64,000 nt of DNA from Sipunculus nudus (taxonomy: Eukaryota > Annelida > Sipuncula > Golfingiida > Sipunculidae), in the NCBI GenBank assembly GCA_026874595.1, contig CM049318.1, positions 43,320,456 to 43,384,455 on the forward strand, read 5' to 3'. The position numbers and the translations under genes were made by a program. The first letter of the stretch is position 1; the number at the start of each line of letters is the position of its first letter. The notes below the pieces were generated by a model that saw only the letters and a program-made list of their open reading frames with translations, did not search any database and had not been told where the DNA came from. This document shows, piece by piece, positions 10,663 to 19,376 of this stretch.

Positions 10663-11180
10663 ATAAGATTAAATGCGGAATTTCAAAAGGATATTCAGTG
10701 GTGGTTAAATTTCGCTTCCAGGTTTAATGGTAACGCCAGGATAATTGACGGTACAAAATTAACGTATGCGGTTTTTCAGTGTGATGCGTCATTTTCTGGA
10801 TTTGGTGAGTTCTGTAATTCGGATTGGTTTGCCAGAGTATGGGACCCAATCACGAACGTTTATCAAATGTCATTCGGTAATACGCGCAACTGGGTATTCC
10901 CGTTTATACCAGAGCCGGAAAAATGCAACATAAACATTTGGAGCTTTATCCTGTAATGGTTCCCGCAGAAAGATGGGGCTCCAAATGGCGGGATAAGCAC
11001 GTCATAGCCAACACTGACAATACGCAAGTCATGCATATGATTAATGCGGGTCGTAGCCGCAATAAAGTTGCTATGGAATGGCTAAGACGGTTATTTTGGT
11101 TAGCAGTCAGGAATAATTTCCTTTATTACGGCTACATAAGTTAACACGGGTGATAATGTGATTGCGGATTCACTTAGCCG
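10663..11180 (+). pseudogene. Ngaro-like RNase H region
   Basis: The first part reads RLNAEFQKDIQWWLNFASRF and TYAVFQCDASFSGFGEFCNS, containing the first RNase H aspartate. After a frame change near 10920 it reads ELYPVMVPAERWGSKWRDKH, IANTDNTQVMHMINAGRSRN and WLRRLFWLAVRNNFLYYGY, ending with GDNVIADSLSRLNDP at about 11150-11200. These are the expected blocks of YR-retroelement RNase H (D, E, D, and final AD-x-LSR). One frameshift near 10920 and a stop near 11144 make it non-functional. The upstream RT is absent. Confidence 0.75.
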
Positions 11181-11655
11181 ATTGAATGACCCTAGATCTG
11201 TGGAACGTTTACGTCCGTATATTATGGTATAACAGGTATGTGTATTATTTTAGAAAGGCTCAAAACGGATTTAGACGTCGGTGTAATCATCGCAAGAAAC
11301 AAGGCTTTGGCGGATTCTTCATACAGAAAGCGGTTAAGCCAGTGATGGCATTATTTACATTTTTGCAGAATTACAAACCAAGTTTCGTTACCGTCTACTT
11401 CACAGCTAATATCAAGGTACGTTATATATATGTTGTCTATAGAACTCTGCGTTACTCCAGCATTGAGAATTATCGGAGTGCCGTGGTTTATTTGCTTAAA
11501 CTCTATGGTTACCAGTGCCCAGATATTCGGGATTCATTCACCACTTAAATTACGCTGAGAGGTATCCGTCGCATTCATGGCCATAGTGTCCGGAGGAAGT
11601 TACCGATTTCAGTTAACCTGCTATACAGGATGTTCTTGCAACTGGATGTATCTTG
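11181..11655 (+). pseudogene. Ngaro-like tyrosine recombinase, N-terminal (core-binding) part
   Basis: The conserved segment is YRTLRYSSIENYRSAVVYLL with KLYGYQCPD, followed after a stop at 11546 by ITLRGIRRIHGHSVRRKLPI and NLLYRMFLQLDVSC. This matches the alpha-helical DNA-binding domain that precedes the catalytic domain in Ngaro recombinases, where an L-R-G-I-x-R box is typical. The frame is cut at about 11660 by a family A insertion beginning with its characteristic GTGAACCATGGGTCATGACG. The protein continues after the insertion at about 12323. Confidence 0.7.
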
Positions 11656-11661
11656 TAACAA

Positions 11662-12322
11662 GTGAACCATGGGTCATGACGTTCAACTGACTAAGAAGAC
11701 ATTTACAAACGGAATTTTATCATCTGAATGCCAAATTTTGTAGGTGGTATCCCCATTCAATTGAAGCTTAGCTTGGAGGATATGGGTAGAGACCTAATTT
11801 ATGGTTTCTCGGGATATTTTGCATGGACCTCCCTGGATGTCAAGTTAGAAGATTCCAGTTGCAATTTGGTTACAATTTGTGACATGTAAACAAACAACCA
11901 TCTCTTTGAAGGTCTCAAAAATAAAGAAATAAAATGTGTCAAATTTAAAAAAAAAAAATACAGACGGCGCCACCAGTCTGCAGGAACTGATGAAATACTC
12001 CATGATGAATATGCATGCAAAGAATCATGGTGATCACTGCATAAGTTGTTCAGATACTGGAGCTATTGTAACAAATTTTTAATTATTCTTGGGGGTTCAT
12101 CTGAGCCCCATAGGTCGGCGGATATGGGTAACTGAGACCTAATTTGAGGTTTCAACGGCGATTTTTTATGGACCTCCTGGGATGTCATGTAAGAAGATTC
12201 CAGGTCCAATGGTTACAATTTGTTCCCTGTTAACAGACGACCACATTTTAAAGGTCTCAAAAACAGAGAAAAAAAATCGAAAAAATACAGGTGGCGCCAC
12301 CAGTCTGCAGAAACTGATGAAA
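11662..12322 (+). mobile_element. Family A fragment inside the Ngaro-like recombinase gene
   Basis: It starts GTGAACCATGGGTCATGACG followed by TTCAACTGACT, a diverged copy of the family A 5' end, directly after an ACAA string as at other family A sites. It contains about one and a half internal units, with a degenerate palindrome near 11963 and an exact GGTGGCGCCACC at 12290. It stops within a unit (CAGAAACTGATGAAA) where recombinase coding sequence resumes. Its 3' terminus is missing, so the right junction reflects a deletion or rearrangement after insertion. Confidence 0.65.
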
Positions 12323-12634
12323 TGTGGATTTCGGGCACTACTGCGCAAGGCAAATTTAGTTCCGAGTGGTCGTTCACAGGAGCAGCATTTGACAAGAAAC
12401 GCTCTTGTTTTTACCGACTGGGGTATGGTTATTCGCGTAACGCGTAGTAAAACGATTCAGTATCATTAAAGGGTTCTAGAAATTCCGATCGCGAGTGTTG
12501 CCAGCTCTCTTATATGTGCTGTACGTTATACTCGACGCCACTTCCAGGAAATGTCGGCTGGTGGGATATTCCCAGCATTCCAGTACATCGACATAAATGG
12601 TCTGATTAATCCACTCCTTCGTACCTGGTAACGC
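12323..12634 (+). pseudogene. Ngaro-like tyrosine recombinase, middle part
   Basis: The translation gives CGFRALLRKANLVPSGRS, RNALVFTDWGMVIRVTRSKTIQ and, after a stop, IPIASVASSLICAVRY. LRKANLVP and SKTIQ are diagnostic for the catalytic domain of Ngaro-type recombinases. The arginine of the first catalytic box should lie close to the start of this piece. Some residues between this part and the N-terminal part are missing at the family A junction. The right end, at TACCTGGTAACGC, is cut by a probable solo LTR. Confidence 0.7.
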
Positions 12635-13065
12635 TGTAAGGTACTAAGGGCCAGCCTATCACTACAATTCTCACCCACTGTATTTCATCATGATTATATA
12701 TTATGTAAGTTGCAGGTGTTTAAGTTAATTGGGACTTTGTGTATTCAAATGTCAGAGCTGAGTTTTCAGGTATTTACATAATGACTGTAATTGCTTAGCC
12801 TTGATTACATGGCAACTCTATTCAGTCTAATTGCAATTTCATTCAGCATCTGTGCTCACCATTCTTTGGTTTACAATTGGTTTTATGAATCTGGATTGAA
12901 GATATGTTGAGGGGGTAGAGTCAGTTACAAACTGAGGGCCAGGCCCTGAACAGGGGCCTGGCATACCCTCTCCTGTATAGTAAAAAAATAAAGAATATTT
13001 TACATCAACTCAGAGACTTGTAAGTTTGTCACCAATGCATCCTGGACCAGGTTATAATCTCTACA
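12635..13065. mobile_element. Probable solo LTR inserted in the Ngaro-like recombinase
   Basis: This 431-bp block begins TGTAAGGTACTAAGG and ends AATCTCTACA, the TG...CA ends expected of an LTR. It is flanked by ACGC (12631-12634) and ATGC (13066-13069), a plausible 4-bp target duplication with one difference. Recombinase coding sequence stops exactly at its left edge and resumes at its right edge. An AATAAA signal lies near 12989, followed by A/T-rich sequence, as in an LTR R region. No internal retrotransposon sequence is present. The boundaries are inferred from the interrupted gene rather than from a second copy. Confidence 0.55.
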
Positions 13066-13189
13066 ATGCGGCTTCGAAGTTGATTACAGGCTGCAGGTGA
13101 GGACCCGAGGTTGTACAGCGGCCGCAGCCTTCGCAGAGGCGAGGCGACCTTTATGCACAGTGTGGGGATTCCAATTGCTAATATACAAT
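13066..13189 (+). pseudogene. Ngaro-like tyrosine recombinase, catalytic part before the hAT insertion
   Basis: The translation reads LQAAGEDPRLYSGRSLRRGE, then ATFMHSVGIPIANIQ. The family box is normally YSGHS-x-RRG, so the catalytic histidine is replaced by arginine (CAC to CGC type change). A stop codon precedes LQAAG. The reading frame is interrupted at 13189 by the hAT element and continues in the same phase at 15616, once one copy of the 8-bp target duplication is discounted. Confidence 0.75.
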
Positions 13190-15607
13190 CAGGATTGGGG
13201 TCAAGTACTCTGAAATGTACTTGAGTACAAGTACAAGTACTTTGCTTTTACCTGAGTACAAGTACAAGTACGAGTACTCAAATTTTGAATGTACTCAAGT
13301 ACAAGTACAAGTACATTAAAATGTACTCGAGTACAAGTACAAGTACAGTTTTCATTCTTAAAGAAAAACAACATCGGTACTCCCTTTAAAACATTTTTTA
13401 TTAATTAAATACATAAATGTTTGTAGGCAATATTGACAAACTATAAAATATAAAAAGTCTCAGAATCTCTTTGGCCACGTTGTAAAGGTGCAGATGTCAT
13501 TTAAAAAACTAAAACTGGTTTTAAGACATGAAATTAACATGTGAAATATGTGGGATACACAGTTCATGGAGAAAAACTGTCACTGTCAGGCTGAGATCCC
13601 ATTACTACGAATGAACATCAACTGTTCAAAGGTGCTGTCATTCAACTGACACCGCTCTGGCCGAAAAACTTTTCCCCCAATGCTAAACAGTCTCTCCACT
13701 GGTGCAGAAGATGCAGGTACACAGAGAAACCTACAGGCGAGCTGAGCCAGACGTGGGAGATTACCCTGCTGTCCCTTCCAGTACTGGAGAGGGTCACTGT
13801 GTCTATCTGTACAAGGCTGGGAGAGGTATTCTGGAGCCCTTCTGACTGCAGGAGACTTTGCAGAGGAGATAGTGGATGCAGCTTCACCCATAAAATCAAA
13901 CAGGTCATCAGATGGTTCCAAACGACGACGCTTTGCTGCTGGAGAAGTGACATCCTCAACAGTCTCAGTGGACTGCATGCTGCTGGAGTTGGCATGGGTA
14001 ATTAACTTCTCTTTGATGGCAGCACGCTCCTTGTCACCATTTGTCCATTTAAGCTTAAATCTGGGATCAAGCACTGCAGCCAGAATATATTGTTCAGTCT
14101 CTTCAAATGGGGAGAGTCTCTTCTCTACAGAATCTTGTAGGGCCAGCACCAGTTTGCTATTGAATTTTGGGGAAATCTTATTAATTTTGTGTTCCAGTCC
14201 ACGTACACAGGGCACAACAAAGCTTGATGAAACTGTGTTTTCCTGCTGCACAAAGATTGTTGCATCTTCGAATGGCTTAAGGACCTCACACAGGTCTCTG
14301 AGACAGTTCCGCTCATAGTGTGTCAGGTTAACTGTATCTAACAAGTCCAGTTTGTCAGAGGGAACACTTAGGATCGACCTTATCATTTGTAACTGGCTGT
14401 TCCATCACGTTGCATTGGCAGCTTGCAACCTCTTCTCTTCCTCAAGGATATCTGCGGCATGGGTTGATCTCCTGGAAAAGGACACAATTTTGTCTGCCTT
14501 TGCAATTACTTTGCTTAGCTGAGCTCCAGTTTATTTCAGTCCGTCATGAACAGTCAGCTGCACAGTGTGGGCAAAACACGAGATCCGTTGTGTAGGGAGG
14601 TGTTCATACACATTAGCATCCATGTCCTGCAGTGTCCTCAGTATCACTATCACTGCCTGTGTCCTCATCACTGCAACCATCACTCACCTGACCAGAGGTG
14701 TCAATACATCCGAATCCTGGCTAGCCTCACAAATGCCTTGATCATATTACTGGCATTGTCAGTAACAATGGTCAGAATCTTTGAGGATATTTCAAAGGTA
14801 CTGACTGTCTCCTGATATTGTTCATAGATGGATTCAGCAGTGTGCAACAGGCACACCCATTACCCAAGCACTAACTGTTGATTAACTCGCATGAAACTGC
14901 TCAAATTGAGCAAGCTAATAGGCACACTCATTACACAAGCACTAATTGTTGATGAACTTGCATGAACTACTCACTGGAACAACAAGACATGCTGACTGGA
15001 ACTGCTCAGAGTAAGCAAGTAAACTGAAACACACCTGTTTACCAAGCACACATTCATAACTTTAAACTCCCAAAACAATTAAGTAGGTAATTCATGATAA
15101 ATACATTTGAAATTCATTATAATTAAAATTTAGGTGGCCATTCTTTTTTATATAATACTCTTCATTACACTACATGAATAAGTAAGACAGTTACAGCCAG
15201 TTATTAACAAGGTTTTGCAGGGGTGTTTTAGTGGGTGATGTAACAACAATGTATAGAAGCAGTGGGGTGATCATTTTCTACTGACATTTAGGGAGAATGC
15301 CATCTCTAAGGATACAGCTGTGCCCTGTTGACTCTAATGTTAACTTTTAGTGTTCATATGACTAAACATTGTTAGACTGTAACTTTGGCTTTTAATAAAT
15401 TAATACAATATACATGAATTGCATGTTTCTTTGGAAAAAGTACTCAGATGTACTCAGATTGTACTTAAGAGTACAGGGTATTTTTTACTGTACTCGAGTA
15501 CAAGTACAAGTACGAGTACAAAAAAATTGTACGAGTACTGAGTACACATGAGTACATGAAAATATGTACTCGAGTACACGAGTACTGAGTACATCGGCCC
15601 AACCCTG
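13190..15607 (-). mobile_element. hAT DNA transposon with perfect 8-bp target duplication
   Basis: Terminal inverted repeats are CAGGATTGGGGTCAAGTACTC at the left and, on the complementary strand, CAGGGTTGGGCCGATGTACTC at the right. The target duplication TATACAAT occurs at 13182-13189 and again at 15608-15615 without mismatch. Both ends carry dense subterminal GTACTTGTACTTGTAC / GTACTCGAGTAC motifs (13207-13350 and 15436-15590). The minus strand encodes a decayed hAT transposase. Length is 2418 bp, short for an autonomous hAT element of this type, and the N-terminal zinc-finger region was not found. Sequence between 14851 and 15420 is non-coding. Confidence 0.9.
13586..14850 (-). pseudogene. 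hAT transposase (ZBED-like), 5'-truncated
   Basis: Reading down from about 14850 there is a TIVTDNASNMIKAF block (about 14735-14780) containing a catalytic aspartate, then CFAHTVQLTVHDGLK, STHAADILEEEKRLQAAN, then an open stretch from 14386 to 13586. That stretch contains LKPFEDATIFVQQENTVSSS, ILAAVLDPRFKLKW and the hAT dimerisation region DPLQYWKGQQGNLPRLAQLA, VPASSAPVERLFSIGG. These blocks are in the correct family order. Stops and frame changes occur upstream of 14386, and the BED zinc finger and first catalytic aspartate were not seen. It would catalyse cut-and-paste transposition if intact. Confidence 0.85.
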
Positions 15608-15835
15608 TATACAATTACAATTGACCGGTGGTTGGCGCAGCTTTGCGGTATTGGAATTTATATCGCGTCCTCTGGCCCAGAGACTAAGTAGTGAATTAGT
15701 TATTGCATATGCTCTCGTTGGCTATTTTAAATGCGTAAATACAGGAATAAGTAGATATGTAAGTGGGACAGTAGCATACTACGATTACGTGTAAATGGAC
15801 AATTCAGTAACTAATCGGGTAGTATAGTGTACCGC
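15608..15835 (+). pseudogene. Ngaro-like tyrosine recombinase, C-terminal part after the hAT insertion
   Basis: The frame reads LQLTGGWRSFAVLEFISRPL and AQRLSSELVIAYALVGYF, ending at a stop at 15792. The G-x-W-R-S-x-A-V-L-x-Y-I-S-R-P-L motif of Ngaro recombinases is preserved except that the expected catalytic tyrosine is phenylalanine (codon TTT). With the His loss in the preceding part, two catalytic residues are gone. Beyond about 15835 the sequence is non-coding and passes into family A-like repeat. Confidence 0.7.
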
Positions 15836-15865
15836 TGTATATATACTTGTTAACTTTTCTCCCAT

Positions 15866-16680
15866 GTTGATAATATGTCCTTGCACAGACAACTAATTAA
15901 GATCGGTGGCATTATTGTTCATGCATATTAGCCTAAGTTCATCAAGACCCATAAGCACAACAAATTTGATGACAATCAAACCAGCCTTTCATGAGGAATC
16001 TGGCAATTTGTGTGTAATTCGCATTATTTCTGGGGTGCTCAAACATACCCCAAAACTCTGAGAATATAGGTCACTGTGACCCAATTTCAGGTTTCTGGAG
16101 GAGAACTTTTGAGGAAGTCTCAAGTTTCTACTTTGGTATCAAATTTTCAATAATTCTGGGGGGGTACTTCAGAGCCCCAGAGCTCGGACAATATGGGTGA
16201 CAGAGACCCAATTTCAGGTTTCCAAGAAGACTCTTCATTGGCCTCCCAGCATGTCAAGAAGGAAGATTCTAGTTCTAGCCGTTACGATTTGTGGTCTCAA
16301 AAATAGAGAAAAAAAAATCTTTAAAAAAAAATTAAAAAAATACAGTTGGTGCCACCAGTCTGCAGAAACTGATAAAACACACCATGATTAATATCCATTG
16401 ACCATGCAAAGAATCATGGTGATCAATGCATTAGTTGTTAAGATATTTGAGCTTTTGTATCAAATTTTTCATCATTCTGGGGGGTACTTCGAAGCCCCAT
16501 AGCTGGAAGAATTAGGGTAACAGAGACCTAATTCCAGGTTTCCAAGAAGACTTTTCATGGACTCTCTGGATGTACAGTGAGAAGATTCCAGGTCCAGCGG
16601 TTACGATTTGTGCCCTGTTAACAGATGAGGGCATCTTTTGAGGTCTCAAAATTAGAGAAAAAAAAATCGTAAAAAATCGA
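15866..16680 (+). mobile_element. Family A fragment lacking both termini
   Basis: The block starts at CATGTTGATAATATGTCCTT, homologous to 9304 onward in the family A element at 9271. It continues through two tandem units with GGTGACAGAGACCCAATTTC and GGTAACAGAGACCTAATTCC. The palindrome is degenerate here (GTTGGTGCCACC near 16346). It ends in an A-rich unit segment at about 16680 where family B copy 2 begins. Neither the GACCCATGGGTC start nor the GCTGAGCTAAAA end is present. Confidence 0.6.
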
Positions 16681-16861
16681 AACAAGACCTACAGGCCTAA
16701 TGCGAACCTGTGCATTGGGAAATACACCAGGTATAATGCTTCAATGCTGAACCAATTCTTCTCATGTATATGAACAATGCAGGTAACTAAACATTTTGAA
16801 TAAGAAACAATTACACGAACATCACTGCTGAAATTCTGGCATGGGTGCACACTACTCAACT

Positions 16862-18413
16862 AGGGACCCATGGGTCTCAACGCTCAGCTGAATTTGTCTA
16901 TAAGGATATTTAAAGAATTTTTTAGAATGACAGTCCTGTGACCTGAACCTATGACCTTGTGACCAAAAAATCTTAGAACTCAATATCCTTGAACTTGCAG
17001 CATTAGGATTATTGAAACAATCTTTTAAAAAATGACCTTGACCTCTGACCAGATAACCCCAAATTCTACAGGTTTCCTCACTTTGGGCAAGTTAGCCATG
17101 TGTGAACGTTGGAAAGTTCAGGATGAAAAGTTTGATTTACAGTGCATCCACAATCTTTTTATAGATGTGACTTCTGTGACCTTCAACTTAGATCACTGGA
17201 CCCTGAAAAATGAATTTGCTTATGTGGTTGGTCATTATTAAATCAAGTTTGAGGCCAGTCTGTCTATCCAAAGCAGAATTATCATCCATAAACTAATTTG
17301 TTAATGGATGGGCCCTGTGACCTTGACCTTTGACCTATGACCCAAAAAATCAAATAGAATCTTACCCTAGTGGCAGGTTAGCAATATCTTGAAGATGGAA
17401 GGTTTGCGATAAAAAGTTTGTCTTAAAATGTATACACATTCCTTTTAAAGAAATGGGTCCTGTGACCTTGACCTTTGACCGTTGGACCCCAAAATCGACA
17501 TGTTTCTTACTTTAGTGGTGGGCCATTTATAAGTTAAGTTTGAAACCAATATGTCAAATTAAACTGGAGTTATTATCTTGAAACTAATTTGTGAACAGAT
17601 GGCCCCTGTGACCTTGACCTTTGATCTTGTGACCCCAAATTCTTTTATACTCTCCCCATACTGGCAAGTCAGCTAAATGCGCAAGATGGAAAGTTTGGGA
17701 TGAAAAGCTTGGCTTAAAATGCAGCCATAATCTTTTTAATTAAGTGAGTCCTGTGACCTTGACCATTGATCTCATGACCCCAAAATCATATAGGTTCTTG
17801 CTTTAGTGGTGGGCCATGTGTAAGTCAAGTTTGAAATCCATTAGCCAATCCAACCTGGAGTTATCATCTGGAAACAAATTTGTGTGGATGGATGGATTGA
17901 CAGACAGACAGACATACAAACAGACAGACAGACAGGGTGATTAGTATAGGGCATCCACTTGTGATCAATAAACACACCAGGTTTTGGGACACCAGATGTA
18001 ATCACAGCTGAGAAACTGACATGATTGTTGTCATTTTAAAATAATTATATAGAAAAATATTCGTTAAAATAGGACAAATACAGGTGGCGCCACCACGTTT
18101 AAGGAACTGACAAAGCTAGTCATGGTCAATTTTCAAGGCAAGATTCATGAATTAATTATCAAGATATTGGAGGTTTTGTATCAAATTTCTACTATTCTTG
18201 GGGGGGGGGGTACTTTCAAGCCCCATGGCTCGAAGAATATAGGTTGCAGTGACATAATTTCAGGTTTCCTAGGGGATTTTTTATTGACCTCCCTGGATAT
18301 TCACTAAGAAGTTTCTAGGACCAGCTGTTACAATTTGTGCCCTGCTAACAGACGGACGACGGACAAAGCGCCATTCCTATACCTCAGTTGACTTACAGTC
18401 AGCTGAGCTAAAA
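16862..18413 (+). mobile_element. Family A element nested in family B copy 2
   Basis: The element starts GGGACCCATGGGTC, with CTCAGCTGA following, and ends AGTCAGCTGAGCT followed by A residues. The undisturbed host sequence at 62412-62430 reads GTGCACACAACACAAAAATG. Here the same sequence is split between GTGCACACTACTCAACT and AAAAATGATTGTAGC. There is no target duplication; insertion is within an A-run. The interior has several repeats of a TGACCTTGACCTTTGACC phrase, one exact GGTGGCGCCACC at 18083, a run of 11 G at 18200 and an oligo CAGA/GACA tract at about 17905-17935. Confidence 0.75.
17318..17775 (+). other. Cluster of DR1-type AGGTCA half-site repeats
   Basis: TGACCTTTGACC, the reverse complement of a perfect DR1 nuclear-receptor element (GGTCAAAGGTCA), is exact at 17324-17335 and 17469-17480. 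Near matches are at about 17040, 17610 and 17757. Each lies downstream of another TGACCT half-site and starts one of the ~130-150-bp internal units of this family A element. Whether any nuclear receptor binds here is unknown. Confidence 0.6.
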
Positions 18414-18417
18414 ATGA

Positions 18418-18725
18418 TTGTAGCTGGCACCACCAGTCTTGTATACAACCAAGGTATCAGAGATATAGACATGCCCAAGTTCAGACTGATATATCAAACC
18501 CCTCCTGAGAAATAAGCAGGGACAGACACTTTGCAAAAATAATTGTAGGTGGCACCACCAGTCTTGTATACGACAAAGCTATTCGATAGGTATAAATATG
18601 CCCAATTTCAGGATGATATATCAAATTCCTCTATAGAAATAAGCAGAAATAAGAATGCAAAAGTCATTGTAGGTGGTGACACCTGTCTTGTTAACGAGAA
18701 AGCCATCAAAGACACATACACAGGT
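18418..18725 (+). repeat. Tandem ~130-bp units with GGTGGCACCACC
   Basis: Three units begin GTAGCTGGCACCACCAGTCT, GTAGGTGGCACCACCAGTCT and GTAGGTGGTGACACCTGTCT (18420, 18544 and 18669). Each is followed by a TTGT-rich segment and ATGCCCAATTTCAG-like text. They are variants of the same palindromic core as in families A and B. The same three units occur at 62433-62710, and two at 42746-42900. Confidence 0.75.
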
Positions 18726-18819
18726 CAAAATATCAGGCCAAAACATAAAACTTACTTTGAGTCTGATGCATGGGGCTATGGGGCTGACCACGCTTAGGTG
18801 AGAAAGGCAGTTGCCCCGA

Positions 18820-19140
18820 GTGAACTATGACAAATTTGCTGGCTCTGGCTACTGCACTGAGTGAACTCATGACCTGCACCTGGCTACACTGAGTGAACTC
18901 TTGACCTGTTACCTATTCTAATACAGTTGGCATTCTGCCAAAACTATAAATAGATTGGCTCCACATGCAGCCCTGAGCGGCATGACATCCATGAGGTGAT
19001 CACATGGTGCCCATGAGATGTTCACATGTCACCCATGAAGGGATCACATACCTTGTGCTTGGCTGCACTGATTGAACTCTTGACCTATATCTGGCTGCAC
19101 TGAATGAACTCTTGATCTGTTGCCAAATCTGAAACAGTTG
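18820..19140 (+). repeat. Short TGAACTCTTGACCTG and GATCACATG repeats of family B
   Basis: ACTGAGTGAACTC followed by TTGACCTG or ATGACCTG recurs at least five times between 18840 and 19110. Between them, at 18980-19050, a block repeats CCCATGAGGTGATCACATG-type phrases about every 25 bp. The orthologous stretch at 62820-63360 has more GATCACATG repeats, so copy number varies between elements. Confidence 0.7.
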
Positions 19141-19376
19141 GCAGTTTCTTAACCTATTTAAATATACATACACAATCCTGGCCTGTTGGCAAATCTGTTT
19201 ACACATACTGAAAGACTTTGACTAAAATTCTTTTTTTGTCAAGCTGAAACAATCATATACTTTTTATCAAAATATCTAGAAAAATAAAAGATGCAGTTCT
19301 TTCATTGTTAAAGGTCCAATAATTCTGCCAAAAACCATTCAAGTAAACTTGAACAAAGGCCACCTAAGAATAATTT

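Larger units (their letters stand above)
10663..15835 (+). mobile_element. Ngaro-like tyrosine-recombinase retroelement, fragmented by three insertions
   Basis: Coding pieces in order along the plus strand are the RNase H (10663-11180) and the recombinase N-terminal part (11181-11655), middle (12323-12634) and C-terminal part (13066-13189 plus 15608-15835). The intervening blocks are a family A fragment, a probable solo LTR and a hAT transposon. The RT half is missing, being replaced at 10662 by family A sequence. The recombinase sequence (LRGIRR, RKANLVPSGRS, GWRSFAVLEF) differs clearly from that of the DIRS-like element at 3-4 kb, so this is a second, independent lineage. Confidence 0.75.

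Noticed and set aside
13872-14318. 148-codon plus-strand frame in the hAT element
   Set aside because: Antisense to the transposase C-terminal half; no family resemblance.
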